This document shows positions 7,969-16,889 of a stretch of DNA of 34,291 nucleotides, in pieces. The stretch is from Bacteroidota bacterium. GTDB taxonomy: Bacteria > Bacteroidota > Bacteroidia > Flavobacteriales > Flavobacteriaceae. The notes under the pieces were generated by a model, which saw nothing but the letters and a program-made list of their open reading frames with translations, had not been told where the DNA came from and ran no database searches. Numbering within the stretch: position 1 is the stretch's first letter; the number at the start of each line of letters is the position of its first letter. A program made the position numbers and the translations under genes. The DNA lies in the NCBI GenBank assembly GCA_024280635.1, contig JAJRPS010000085.1, forward strand, positions 1 to 34,291, written 5' to 3'.

Positions 7969-7976
7969 CAAAGATA
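7969..7976 (-). promoter_or_regulatory. Candidate -7 box of the yicC-gmk-nadD unit
   Basis: TATCTTTG on minus, an exact TANNTTTG match, 19 bases before the yicC ATG at 7949. No clear TTG upstream. It supports the shorter yicC start. Confidence 0.5.
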
Positions 7977-8076
7977 CACAATTGATATAATTACCCGAGG
8001 TTTACCTCAGTTGAAAAATGGTTTTTCGTAAGTATACCTAGTTTTATTGGGTTAAGGTTATTGATTTTTAAAACTT

Positions 8077-10545
8077 TTAAAAGTTAAGTATTAAAGATGT
8101 TTTTAAGTTTCTTCCTGGAGCACTTATTCCAGAAGCAAATTCTTTGTAGTGGGTGTCTAAAACATTATCTAAGCCAACCTGAAGGGTAAGGGTTTTGTTC
8201 ACATTATATATGGCAGAAGCATTTAAAGTGCTCCATGCGGGTACACCTACATAATTTCCATTTGTATCCATAGGACTTTGCTCTAAGTTGTCTTCTCCGT
8301 TAAGACTGTAGGTATCTGCGTCTTTTTTTAAGCTGTGTTTGTAGTTTATTTCGGCGTCAATTTTTCCTTTTTTAAATTGTAAAGCTATTTGTGTGAAAAA
8401 TGGAGAAATAGAAGGTAATGTTTCGTTATTATATGTTTTACTTTGCGTGTAAGTAGCATTCCCTTTAATAAATAGATTGTTAATAGGGTTGATAGACATA
8501 TCAATAGTGCCACCAAAAATGGCTGCATTATCCCCATTTACATTGGCAATTGTAATTACTTCATCTCCATCATAAATTACGGTATTTTCATTACTGGTTG
8601 AAGTGTCATTTTTGACGATAAAATTGCTCCTGGAAATGTAATTTTTCAACAAGGTATAAAATACGTTTATTGTAATTTGATTTTTTTGATTTTTGATGAA
8701 TTTCGTAAAACCAATTTCACCATTATAGGCAAACTCAGGGTTTAAGTTTGGGTTGGGTACAGTAAGTATTCCGTTTTTTTCTCGAATTTTACCAATATCA
8801 TCTATGTTTGGGGCTCTAAAGCCAGAAGAAAATACGGTACTCCATTTGGTTAATGTAGTTGGGTTATATGTTAACCCTAAATTTGCAGTAAAGGACGAAT
8901 TGTTGATTTGTAAATCGGTTTCAGGCAAAAGAATATACGTTTGATTGATAAAAGTTGCTTTTAAATGGGTGTAGGTATAGCGTCCACCAGTATTTAGCGT
9001 CATTTTTTGGTTAATATCTTGCCTGTAGTTTGCGTAAATAGCAGCGGTAGTATAGGTGCTTCCACCATCAGGATACCTGCTTTGAATGTTGGAAGTATTT
9101 GAAAAACCAACAATTTGATTGTTGTTAAGTTGTAATACTTTTCCGTAAGCGATAGAAGTTACCTTATTGTGTGTAAATTCGGTACCGTAGCTTAGGTCTC
9201 TTTTTTTGGCAAGAGTTACTTTAAAATCGGTATTTAAACTAAACACCGCTACATTTTCTTTTTGATAGTTACGTTCTAAGCTATTGTATTTTCGGTTAAT
9301 TCTAGATTCTTTAATTTTTTGATAAGCGCCTGTTATTGTACCTTTTTGCATCCATTTTGTATTTGGATGAAATTGGTATTGTGAAGATAAAAATAATCTT
9401 TTTTGTGGTCCATAATACCACTCAGCAAATTTTAAACTACCATTATCTAATTCAGTAAGTTTATCAAAACGATTAATGTTAGAAGATTCTGATAGTTGAA
9501 AATTTAAAAATAGGTTGTTATGTTTCTTAATTTTAAAATTAATTTTTTGTAAAATGTCCATTTGGCTATACCCTGTATTTTTTTGAATATTGGGGTCTTC
9601 GTTCTTAATAGGTGCGTCATTGTATACAACATCATTGTTATTGGAGAAAAAAGGTACTAATCCCCAATTTTCATATCCGTGAGATCTGTTTTTTCCCATA
9701 CGCAAATCGCCAAAATCAGATAAAGAAAAAGCACTGTAAGTAGCCCATTTTTTTGCGCTAAATTGTCCGCTAAAGGCTTGAGTGAGTTCATTGTTTACAG
9801 AAGAATATCGTGTGTTGGTATTTCCTGTAAATTGTTTTGGGTCGTTTATTTTTGGCGTTTTGGTATAAAAATGAACTACCCCTCCTAGTGCATCACTCCC
9901 ATAGATGACGGATGATGGTCCGAAAATAATTTCGGTACGTTCCAAGTTATACGGACTTATGGTAATGGCATTTTGTAAATGACCAGATCGGTAAATGGCA
10001 TTGTTCATCCGTACATTGTCAATTACAAGTAACACTCTGTTGGCTTCAAAACCTCGTATAACAGGACTTCCGCCTCCCCCTTGCGATTTTTGAACACGTA
10101 AACCTGGTGTTGCGGCAAGTAAATCGGCAGTGGTTTGTGGCGCTAATTGTTGTATTTCTTTTTGTGTGATGACTTCAATTTGTTCTGCTACTCTTGTTTT
10201 TTGGACTTTTGATTTTGAGACAGATAAAATAATCTGAGTAAGTTGGTCGTGATTGGGCTCTAAATGAACAGTAGTAGGTGTTATTTCTTTTAAAAAAGAA
10301 ATATTTTTATATCCAATATGTGAAAAGTAAATGCGGGTGTTTGTTTTAAATATAGAAAGATCTAAAACGCCATCAAAATTAGAAATAGTACTTTGAGTTT
10401 TACTTTTGTTGTGGGCAACAACGGAAGCAATCGTTTCATTGGTTTGAATGTCTCGTATTGTAATTTTTTGTGCAAAACAAATGGTTTGCAGTAGTAAAAA
10501 TAAAATTATAAAGGGATATAAAAAGTTTTTATTTAAATACATCAT
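8077..10545 (-). CDS. TonB-dependent outer-membrane receptor, heme/hemoglobin type
   Basis: An 822-residue outer-membrane receptor that would import heme or a heme-protein ligand using the TonB system. Order of parts: signal peptide (about 1-25, ending CFAQ); a carboxypeptidase-regulatory-like beta domain (about 26-95); the plug (about 115-235) with ATPGLRVQKSQGGGGSPVIR and GFEANRVLLVIDNVRMNNAIY; then a 22-strand barrel ending in aromatic Phe (SLILNF). The plug sequence and the barrel motifs FRAPN (near 574) followed by NPNLNPE (near 600) are typical of hemoglobin/transferrin/lactoferrin-type receptors such as HmuR. The start overlaps the end of recO by 17 bases, so it is probably translated from the porZ-recO message. 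A second ATG immediately follows the first. No heme-lyase or HmuY-like gene is adjacent, so the ligand is inferred. Confidence 0.85.
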   Translation of the reverse strand: MMYLNKNFLYPFIILFLLLQTICFAQKITIRDIQTNETIASVVAHNKSKTQSTISNFDGVLDLSIFKTNTRIYFSHIGYKNISFLKEITPTTVHLEPNHDQLTQIILSVSKSKVQKTRVAEQIEVITQKEIQQLAPQTTADLLAATPGLRVQKSQGGGGSPVIRGFEANRVLLVIDNVRMNNAIYRSGHLQNAITISPYNLERTEIIFGPSSVIYGSDALGGVVHFYTKTPKINDPKQFTGNTNTRYSSVNNELTQAFSGQFSAKKWATYSAFSLSDFGDLRMGKNRSHGYENWGLVPFFSNNNDVVYNDAPIKNEDPNIQKNTGYSQMDILQKINFKIKKHNNLFLNFQLSESSNINRFDKLTELDNGSLKFAEWYYGPQKRLFLSSQYQFHPNTKWMQKGTITGAYQKIKESRINRKYNSLERNYQKENVAVFSLNTDFKVTLAKKRDLSYGTEFTHNKVTSIAYGKVLQLNNNQIVGFSNTSNIQSRYPDGGSTYTTAAIYANYRQDINQKMTLNTGGRYTYTHLKATFINQTYILLPETDLQINNSSFTANLGLTYNPTTLTKWSTVFSSGFRAPNIDDIGKIREKNGILTVPNPNLNPEFAYNGEIGFTKFIKNQKNQITINVFYTLLKNYISRSNFIVKNDTSTSNENTVIYDGDEVITIANVNGDNAAIFGGTIDMSINPINNLFIKGNATYTQSKTYNNETLPSISPFFTQIALQFKKGKIDAEINYKHSLKKDADTYSLNGEDNLEQSPMDTNGNYVGVPAWSTLNASAIYNVNKTLTLQVGLDNVLDTHYKEFASGISAPGRNLKTSLILNF

Positions 10546-11209
10546 GTAAAATTGCTAACGATTTTGGTTTTCTAAAATCGCCCAAATGTACATTAAAATA
10601 GTTGATGATTTCCAACAAAATTTCATTGCGTGATTGAGCACTCATTTTTATAGTATGAAGTGCATCAAAATTTGTACCCAAAAGGGTGTTTAAAAGAATA
10701 ATTTGTTGGTTATTTTTATTGTGAATAAAAAAATTGAGATGTGTTTTAGAAGCATCAGGGTAAATACCAAGGTGTTGGGTTAGTTTTATTAAGAAAACAA
10801 GATGAAAATTAGCATTAAAATCATGTAAATCATACCATAATAAAGCGGTTTCTATAAAATGATACAAGTCGGTATTTTGTTCTTCTTCTTTTAAAACATT
10901 TTGTAATATTTCTGCCAAAAATAAAACAACAGTACTTTTGTAAATGTTGGTTTGTAAATTTAAGTAGGTGTGATGTAATTTTACTTCACTTATACTGTGT
11001 AAAGTTTGATTGGGTTTGTGGGTAGCATTAATTTCTAATTGTGATAATACTTGAAAATAGGCGCTATTTATCTTCCCTTTTTTTGCTTTTAAAATATGAT
11101 GTAATACATAGGACTGTAGCCCATATTTTTGTGTGTAGCACCTCACAATTAAAGACGTGTCTTTGTGTTTTAAAGCACTTAATACAATGGCATTGGTTTG
11201 TATTTTCAT
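10529..11209 (-). CDS. recO: DNA repair protein RecO
   Basis: Recombination mediator that with RecR helps load RecA onto gaps covered by SSB. The N-terminal OB-fold begins MKIQTNAIVLSALKHKDTS, the normal RecO start (compare T-x-A-I-V-L in relatives), with YTQKYGLQSYVLHHI then KAKKGK following, and a helical C-terminal domain with LAEILQNVLKEEEQN and LVFLIKLTQHLGIYP. The zinc-finger cysteines of some RecO proteins are absent. Length of 226 residues is usual for the phylum. The ATG overlaps the porZ stop as TAATG, and the 3' end overlaps the receptor gene by 17 bases. Confidence 0.93.
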   Translation of the reverse strand: MKIQTNAIVLSALKHKDTSLIVRCYTQKYGLQSYVLHHILKAKKGKINSAYFQVLSQLEINATHKPNQTLHSISEVKLHHTYLNLQTNIYKSTVVLFLAEILQNVLKEEEQNTDLYHFIETALLWYDLHDFNANFHLVFLIKLTQHLGIYPDASKTHLNFFIHNKNNQQIILLNTLLGTNFDALHTIKMSAQSRNEILLEIINYFNVHLGDFRKPKSLAILHDVFK

Positions 11210-13530
11210 TATCTAATAATCATCACTTTTTCGGTAGTGGTTTCGCTACCATCTGCAGTAGTAACCATGATAATATATACGCCAGAAGCTACTTTGTATT
11301 TTCCAAAAGCTGTCATGTCCCATTGTACGGTACCACCGCCTTTTGTGGTAGTTTCAAAAACTAAGTTTCCAGAAATATCTGTAATTTTTACGTTAGACTT
11401 GTCGTCCTTTTTCAACCCAGCAATGGTAATTTTTAAATCGGGATTTTCTTGTGTATGTATGGGTTTTACAGGGTTTGGAAATGCATATACATCGTCTAAA
11501 TTATCATTTCCTGCAGTAATGTTACTGTTAAAGGATACCATTCCGTTTGGTGTTGCAAAATATACTTTACCTGTTTCATTATCTATTGATATGTCAAAAA
11601 CATTATTTGAAGGAAGTGGAGAGTTATCTTTGGTGAAATGATAAATAGTTTTTTGCCCGTTAGGACTTAAATAAAATACGCCAGAATCATCAGTAGCAAT
11701 CCATTTATTATTACTTCCATCGGTTTCAATATCATGAATGGCTTGTCCAAACAGCAATTCTTTAGCAATGCCATTGTCTAAAATAATGATAGACTCTGCT
11801 TGTGGATTGGGATTTGTAAAAAAATTGGCTGTATTGTATAAAACTCGTAATCCTTGTTGTGTTCCTATCCAGAGGTTGTCATCTTTGTCTACACTTACTG
11901 TTGTGATATAATCTCTTGGCAATCCATTTGCATCTGTAATGTTTTTGATAGCATTGTTGTTTGAGTAGCCAATTAATCCATGATTACCACTTGCAATCCA
12001 TTTATTGTTGTAGGAGTCAATATCAAGATCATTAAATCCTGCATTTTCAACAACGGGTTCAGCTATAATTGAAGAAAAATCATATTGATTCCAGGTATCT
12101 GTTTGTGGGTTGTATGATTTTAATGCGTATTTAACTAAAGACTGTGTTATACATAAAACACCGTCTTTATCAAAAATACTTGCGCCAATTCTAAGGTCAA
12201 TGTAATTAGGGTTTGGTGTAGGTAAATAGAGTCCTAACGTTTCTATTAGGCTATTGGTATTATTCCAAATTGTAGTGGGTGTGCCATTGTTAACTTCTAA
12301 TAATCCTGAAAAAAAGGAACTAATGAACACTTGATTATTATTAAACGGATTGATAGCGGTAAAAACAAGAGTTTTGGCATTTAAAACATCTGTAAACGGA
12401 GTGTTATTCCAATAATCATCTATTAAATGACTATACCCTTTACTGTCTAGCGGGTAAGGATTCCAATATGCACTATGCGCTCCATATACTGCCCATATTT
12501 CATTGTTGTTGGCGGTAATAGAAAAGATATTATTTTCGGTAGGACCATTGGGTTTTATGTTTTTAATAAAGTTACCGCCTATAGTAAACTGTAATAAACC
12601 ATCATTTTCAGTGCCAATATAAATTTCATTGTTTAGTATGGTAGCTACTGTAAATTTAGAGTTGTAATTTGGTGTATAATTTATGGTTGTAATATTGTTA
12701 AAGGGGCTATTATAAACATAAACATTATTGTTAGTAGTAATAACCATTTTATTTTCATGCACCCGGTGGTCCATGATTACTTGTGGGGTGTAATTATTTA
12801 ACTCAGTAAAAGTAGTTCCGTTATAGGTGTAAATCTTTTTATTACTGTTAATGGCGTAGAGATTATTGTTAAAATTAACAACGCTTATCCAATTGCTTAA
12901 ATTTGTAGGGGTAATGGTGTTCCATAAAGCAAAATCAATAATATTGCTATCTGCATATAAAGCGCGTTTAATACCTTCATTTGTAGTTGCGGCGTAAATA
13001 TAATCATCAATAATAGTGGTTTGTTGTATTTCGGTTTGTGCTCCACCAGCACCTATATAATAGGTATCCCCAAATTCTAAATTTTCTAAATCATAAACAC
13101 TAATACCATAATTACAAGATAAATATAGCAGACCATTGTGTTCATAAATATGATTGATTTGTTTTTTGTTTCCGGGAATATTAGGTTTATTAATAATGTC
13201 TATTACGGTAGTGGTTTCTTTTTCATCGGTTACAATTTCTAATAATCCATTTTCATATCCTATTATAGATAAATTGTATATTTCGCTATAATAAAAATAA
13301 GAGATTTTGCTACCACTCATGCCATTTAAAGTATTGAAATTGTTGGTGTTTAAAGTAGTTGGATTATAGGTGAAAAACGCATTTTCTGCAGATGCAGTTA
13401 TTTGATTTTGGTTAGTTGCAATACCAGATGTTTGTAAGTAAGAATAATATTCGTCCCACTGCTTGGTATAATCTTGTGCAAATATAAGTGTGGTAATGAA
13501 TAGGAGTAATATTGTTAAATAAGATTTCAT
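11209..13530 (-). CDS. porZ: Type IX secretion system attachment-complex protein PorZ
   Basis: A 773-residue secreted protein. After the signal peptide (about 1-18, ending IFAQ) comes a long beta-propeller region with two-component-regulator-type repeats, for example YITTVSVDKDDNLWIGTQQG near residues 545-565, then a type A C-terminal sorting domain (last about 85 residues: FPNPV, VKITDISGNLV, GGTVQWD, ASGVYI, ending EKVMIIR). The N-terminal blocks AENAFFTYNP and NGMSGSKISYFYY match PorZ of Porphyromonas, which with PorU, PorV and PorQ forms the cell-surface complex that cleaves sorting domains and attaches cargo. porZ next to recO is a conserved pairing as I recall. The ATG at 13530 is preferred: a longer TTG start at 13551 would lie in the -7 box. 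Confidence 0.85.
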   Translation of the reverse strand: MKSYLTILLLFITTLIFAQDYTKQWDEYYSYLQTSGIATNQNQITASAENAFFTYNPTTLNTNNFNTLNGMSGSKISYFYYSEIYNLSIIGYENGLLEIVTDEKETTTVIDIINKPNIPGNKKQINHIYEHNGLLYLSCNYGISVYDLENLEFGDTYYIGAGGAQTEIQQTTIIDDYIYAATTNEGIKRALYADSNIIDFALWNTITPTNLSNWISVVNFNNNLYAINSNKKIYTYNGTTFTELNNYTPQVIMDHRVHENKMVITTNNNVYVYNSPFNNITTINYTPNYNSKFTVATILNNEIYIGTENDGLLQFTIGGNFIKNIKPNGPTENNIFSITANNNEIWAVYGAHSAYWNPYPLDSKGYSHLIDDYWNNTPFTDVLNAKTLVFTAINPFNNNQVFISSFFSGLLEVNNGTPTTIWNNTNSLIETLGLYLPTPNPNYIDLRIGASIFDKDGVLCITQSLVKYALKSYNPQTDTWNQYDFSSIIAEPVVENAGFNDLDIDSYNNKWIASGNHGLIGYSNNNAIKNITDANGLPRDYITTVSVDKDDNLWIGTQQGLRVLYNTANFFTNPNPQAESIIILDNGIAKELLFGQAIHDIETDGSNNKWIATDDSGVFYLSPNGQKTIYHFTKDNSPLPSNNVFDISIDNETGKVYFATPNGMVSFNSNITAGNDNLDDVYAFPNPVKPIHTQENPDLKITIAGLKKDDKSNVKITDISGNLVFETTTKGGGTVQWDMTAFGKYKVASGVYIIMVTTADGSETTTEKVMIIR

Positions 13531-13548
13531 ATATGGTAATTTAAGTGT

Positions 13549-13556
13549 CAAAGATA
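13549..13556 (-). promoter_or_regulatory. Candidate -7 box of the porZ-recO-receptor unit
   Basis: TATCTTTG on minus, an exact TANNTTTG match, ending 18 bases before the porZ ATG at 13530. No TTG is found 17-23 bases further upstream. It argues against the longer porZ start. Confidence 0.5.
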
Positions 13557-13605
13557 TTCATTTTAAACGACACGTATCTTTTTTTAGTGTATTTCAACAA
13601 CGACT

Positions 13606-14214
13606 TTAACCATTTAAATTGATATTATTGATGTTTTCCTTTCTCCAACCGTATTTTCCTAGGTATTGATTACCACTTTCTACCGCACCATCTTCTATAG
13701 ATGTTCCCATACTATCATTCCATCGATTCAAATACCCAAAAAGGGAAATCACCCCTAACATTTCTACAATTTCTCCTTCATTCCAATATTTGTATAACTC
13801 CGTTTTAATATCTTCTGTAACCGCATTAGGCACTACAGAAGCTGCCAAACTAAAATTTAAAGCCGCACGTTCTGCAGCTGAAAAAGCAGGGTGTGATTGG
13901 TATTCCCAAATATTATCCAATTGCTCTTGTTCTGCACCATAGCGTTCCGCTGCTCTAATGGCATGTGCTTGACAATAACGGCAGCCCGTAGTATTACTAC
14001 TCACCCAAGCAATCATGCGTTTTAAAGCAGAAGTAACACCTCCTTCATTTGCCATTACCGCTTTATTTAAGTTGATAAAAGCTTTTGAAATGGCAGGACG
14101 ATGTTGCATGGTTAATACCGAGTTTGGGCAAAAACCGAGTGTTTCATTGAAAAAATCAGCTAATTGCTGGGTTTCTTTATCGTGATTGGCATCTAAAGGA
14201 GTAACTAAAGGCAT
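13606..14214 (-). CDS. Carboxymuconolactone decarboxylase / AhpD-like protein
   Basis: A 202-residue cytoplasmic protein with the AhpD-type active-site pattern CRYCQAHAIRAAER (Cys78, Cys81, His84), where two cysteines undergo thiol-disulfide exchange in peroxide reduction. Upstream is the helical block VTSALKRMIAWVSSNTTG and downstream the second half with PAFSAAERAALNFSLA and EIVEMLGVISLFGYLNRWND, which give the CMD-domain helical bundle. It belongs to the broad CMD/peroxidase-related family; the substrate cannot be read from the sequence. It has no AhpC partner nearby. It is divergent from recJ and followed by porZ, which has its own promoter box, so it is probably a single-gene unit. The start is the ATG at 14214. 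Confidence 0.85.
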   Translation of the reverse strand: MPLVTPLDANHDKETQQLADFFNETLGFCPNSVLTMQHRPAISKAFINLNKAVMANEGGVTSALKRMIAWVSSNTTGCRYCQAHAIRAAERYGAEQEQLDNIWEYQSHPAFSAAERAALNFSLAASVVPNAVTEDIKTELYKYWNEGEIVEMLGVISLFGYLNRWNDSMGTSIEDGAVESGNQYLGKYGWRKENINNINLNG

Positions 14215-14300
14215 ATTGTTATTTATTTTGGTTAATTTTATATGATATAAAGAAACGGATTTTTTTGTAATTCCTTACATACAAAATAAAAAAAACAATC

Positions 14301-15989
14301 ATGCGCTGGACAATAAAACCAACACCCGAAGCTCAAAAAATAGCCCACTTGCAAGAAGCATTGGGAGTAGATAGTATTATTGCCACACTTTTAGTACAAC
14401 GAGGTATTGAAACCTATGAGCAAGCAAAAACTTTTTTTAGACCCAAACTAGAAGATTTACATGATTCTTTTTTAATGAAAGATATGAGTAGGGCAGTAGC
14501 TCGCATTGAAAAAGCCATTGCCAATCAAGAAAACATCATGGTATATGGTGATTATGATGTAGACGGTACTACTGCGGTATCCTTGGTGGCATCCTATCTG
14601 AAAACCTACTATACTAATGTTGCTACCTATATTCCAGATCGATATGCGGAAGGGTATGGTATTTCATATATGGGGATTGATTATGCGCATGATAATGATA
14701 TATCTTTAATTATTGCGTTAGATTGTGGTATTAAGGCCATTGATAAAGTACAATATGCCAAGGATAAAAATATTGATTTTATTATTTGTGATCACCATCT
14801 ACCAGGAAATACAATACCTGATGCGGTGGCAGTTTTAGACCCTAAACGAAGCGATTGTAACTACCCTTATGATGAGTTGAGTGGTTGTGGAGTAGGGTTT
14901 AAGCTCATACAAGCATTGGGTAAAAACAGAAATCAGACTATTGAAAATTTTATTCCGTATTTAGATTTAGTAGCTACCAGTATTGCTGCAGATATTGTAC
15001 CACTAACAGGCGAAAATAGAATTTTAGCACACTACGGATTAAAAGTAATTAATGATAATCCTCGAAACGGAATCAAAGCCTTTTTAAAACAAGTTAAAAA
15101 AACAGAACTTTCTATTACAGATGTGGTTTTTAAAATTGCACCTAAAATTAATGCTGCAGGTCGTATTAAACATGGTAATCATGCGGTAAGTTTACTATCT
15201 GAAACCGACTACAATACCGCTTTAAAATTTGCAGTAGATATTGAAAATTATAACACAGAACGGAAAGAACTCGACAAACAAATTACCCAAGAAGCACTGC
15301 ATCAAATAGAAAACAACAAGGAAGAAGAAGGCTATGCCACAGTGGTTTTTGATCCCAATTGGCATAAAGGTGTCATTGGTATTGTGGCTTCAAGATTGAT
15401 AGAAAAATATTACCGTCCTACTTTAGTATTCACCAAAAGTGGTGATAAATTAGCTGCTTCTGCACGTTCGGTAAAGGGATTTGATGTGTATAACGCTTTG
15501 GAGCAATGTACCGAGTTTATTGAGCAATTTGGTGGGCATAAATATGCTGCAGGTTTAACATTAGCCCCTGAAAACTACAAAAAATTTAAAGCGAAGTTTG
15601 AAGAAGTAGTGAAAACCACCATTGATAAAAAACTATTAACGCCTGAAATTACCATTGATACTAAAATAGCATTAACCCAATTGACGCCTAAATTTTATAG
15701 AGTTTTAAAACAATTAGGACCTTTTGGACCGCAAAACATGCATCCTATTTTTATGAGTAGGCAGGTGCAAGACACGGGTTATGGTAAATGTGTGGGAGAA
15801 GATGACGCACATTTGCGTTTTACAGTAAAAGAAAAAAACAGTCCGCCTTTTGTGGGTATTGCTTTTGGAATGGGTGATAAATTAAGTGCTATTAGTGGTA
15901 AAAAACCTTTTGATGTTGCCTATGTGTTGGATGAAAATGAATGGCAAGGTAATATTAGTTTACAGTTGATAGTGAAGGATTTGAAGTAG
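14301..15989 (+). CDS. recJ: Single-stranded-DNA-specific exonuclease RecJ
   Basis: A 5'-3' exonuclease on single-stranded DNA in recombination and mismatch/base-excision repair. The DHH phosphoesterase core is complete: YGDYDVDGTTA (83-92), ALDCG (Asp141), CDHHLPG (DHH at 164-166) and PLTGENR further on. The DHHA1 domain follows, with AAGRIKHGNHAVSLL and the FGGHKYAAGLTL motif near 408-419. The C-terminal OB-like region ends WQGNISLQLIVKDLK. Length of 562 residues is typical. The start is ATG followed by MRWTIKPTPE. It shares the upstream interval with the divergent CMD-family gene. Confidence 0.96.
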   Translation: MRWTIKPTPEAQKIAHLQEALGVDSIIATLLVQRGIETYEQAKTFFRPKLEDLHDSFLMKDMSRAVARIEKAIANQENIMVYGDYDVDGTTAVSLVASYLKTYYTNVATYIPDRYAEGYGISYMGIDYAHDNDISLIIALDCGIKAIDKVQYAKDKNIDFIICDHHLPGNTIPDAVAVLDPKRSDCNYPYDELSGCGVGFKLIQALGKNRNQTIENFIPYLDLVATSIAADIVPLTGENRILAHYGLKVINDNPRNGIKAFLKQVKKTELSITDVVFKIAPKINAAGRIKHGNHAVSLLSETDYNTALKFAVDIENYNTERKELDKQITQEALHQIENNKEEEGYATVVFDPNWHKGVIGIVASRLIEKYYRPTLVFTKSGDKLAASARSVKGFDVYNALEQCTEFIEQFGGHKYAAGLTLAPENYKKFKAKFEEVVKTTIDKKLLTPEITIDTKIALTQLTPKFYRVLKQLGPFGPQNMHPIFMSRQVQDTGYGKCVGEDDAHLRFTVKEKNSPPFVGIAFGMGDKLSAISGKKPFDVAYVLDENEWQGNISLQLIVKDLK

Positions 15990-16113
15990 AAGATGTTGAT
16001 TCTCAAATAAAGAATTTAAAGGCAGATTAAAAACATTTAACTTGAATAAAAAAGTAAGCTTAATATTTGCTTAAACCCCTTTAATTACGGGTGTCAAGAA
16101 AGTATTAGAAAAC

Positions 16114-16146
16114 AAAAAAAACCCTCTCATTTCTGAAAGGGTTTTA
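16114..16146 (-). terminator. Terminator of the initiator tRNA
   Basis: On minus, AAAACCCTTTC pairs with GAGAGGGTTTT (one mismatch) around a 6-base loop, followed by a run of T (plus positions 16114-16120 are A). It begins six bases after the tRNA 3' end. On plus it has only four T, so it works mainly for the tRNA. Confidence 0.8.
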
Positions 16147-16151
16147 CTCAG

Positions 16152-16224
16152 TAGCGGGAGCTGGACTCGAACCAGCGACCTTCGGGTTATGAGCCCGACG
16201 AGCTGCCTACTGCTCTATCCCGCG
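16152..16224 (-). tRNA. Initiator tRNA-fMet (CAT anticodon)
   Basis: A complete 73-base cloverleaf on minus. The acceptor arm is CGCGGGA with TCCCGCT, D stem GAGC/GCTC, anticodon stem-loop TCGGG-CTCATAA-CCCGA, and T arm GCTGG-TTCGAGT-CCAGC. The anticodon is CAT. Initiator features are all present: base 1 is unpaired with base 72 (C and T), the D stem has A11-T24 (purine-pyrimidine), and the anticodon stem ends in three consecutive G-C pairs (GGG/CCC). The discriminator is A, and CCA is not encoded, as is usual in Bacteroidota. It has its own promoter and terminator, so it is a single-gene unit. Confidence 0.96.
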
Positions 16225-16235
16225 CTATTGGACGG

Positions 16236-16265
16236 CAAATATACAACCCTTTATTGATTACACAA
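16236..16265 (-). promoter_or_regulatory. Promoter of the initiator tRNA (TTG-N19-TATATTTG)
   Basis: On minus, TTG (plus 16263-16265) is followed after 19 bases by TATATTTG (plus 16236-16243), an exact match to the Bacteroidota -33/-7 consensus at ideal spacing. Initiation about six bases further on leaves only a leader of a few bases before the tRNA. Confidence 0.8.
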
Positions 16266-16321
16266 GTACTTTTGATAAAATATTTTAAAAAATCTTAAAG
16301 TATTATTCCCACAGCTTTAGC

Positions 16322-16882
16322 CTATTTTTTTACCCTACCTTCATTTTGATTTACAAAACTTGCCCAACCGCTATAGCTTTTTCCACCAGTATTGATGCTT
16401 CTTCCTGAGTTATAAAAATGGCAAACAGCAGCTGCTAAACCATCAGTACTGTCTAAGTTTTTAGGTAAGGTTTTGAGTTTTAATAAACTTTGTAACATTT
16501 TGGCAACTTGCTCTTTACTAGCATTTCCATTACCTGTAATTGCCATTTTTATTTTTTTTGGAGCATACTCGGTTACCGGAATATCTCTATACAATCCTGC
16601 TGCCATGGCAACTCCTTGTGCACGCCCTAATTTGAGCATACTTTGGGGGTTTTTACCCATAAAAGGAGCTTCTAGGGCTATTTCATCTGGGTGATAGGTG
16701 TCTATGAGCTCTAGGGTACGTTCAAAAATGAGTCGTAATTTAATGTAAGGGTCTTTGTATTTTTGTAGTAATAGCTCATTGAGCTGTAAAAACTCCATTT
16801 TTTTATTGACCACCTTTATGAGTCCGAAACCCATTATAGTGGTTCCTGGGTCAATACCTAATATTATTTTTTCATGACTCAT
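16322..16882 (-). CDS. ruvC: Crossover junction endodeoxyribonuclease RuvC
   Basis: Cuts Holliday junctions as a dimer with RuvAB. The acidic active site is intact: Asp11 in GIDPGT, Glu71 in ALEAPFMGKN, and Asp144 and Asp147 in LDSTDGLAAAVCHF. The Q/R-rich turn GRAQGVAM and TEYAPKKIKMAITGNGNASK are typical of RuvC. I chose the ATG at 16882, which gives 186 residues beginning MSHEKIILGIDPGT, as in relatives. A frame extending to a TTG at 17038 would add 52 residues encoded by a repeat-like intergenic stretch and is rejected. Confidence 0.94.
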   Translation of the reverse strand: MSHEKIILGIDPGTTIMGFGLIKVVNKKMEFLQLNELLLQKYKDPYIKLRLIFERTLELIDTYHPDEIALEAPFMGKNPQSMLKLGRAQGVAMAAGLYRDIPVTEYAPKKIKMAITGNGNASKEQVAKMLQSLLKLKTLPKNLDSTDGLAAAVCHFYNSGRSINTGGKSYSGWASFVNQNEGRVKK

Positions 16883-16889
16883 AATGGTT

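Noticed and set aside
7950-7979. A longer YicC start (GTG at 7979)
   Set aside because: It overlaps the -7 box, and MIQSMTGYG is the family start.
8030-8076. A palindromic AACTTTTAAAAGTT segment after the TonB-dependent receptor gene, as a terminator
   Set aside because: The stem is only A-T pairs with no loop or clear T-run; too weak to call.
13531-13551. A longer PorZ start (TTG at 13551)
   Set aside because: It would place codons over the exact -7 box; the ATG at 13530 gives a clean signal peptide.
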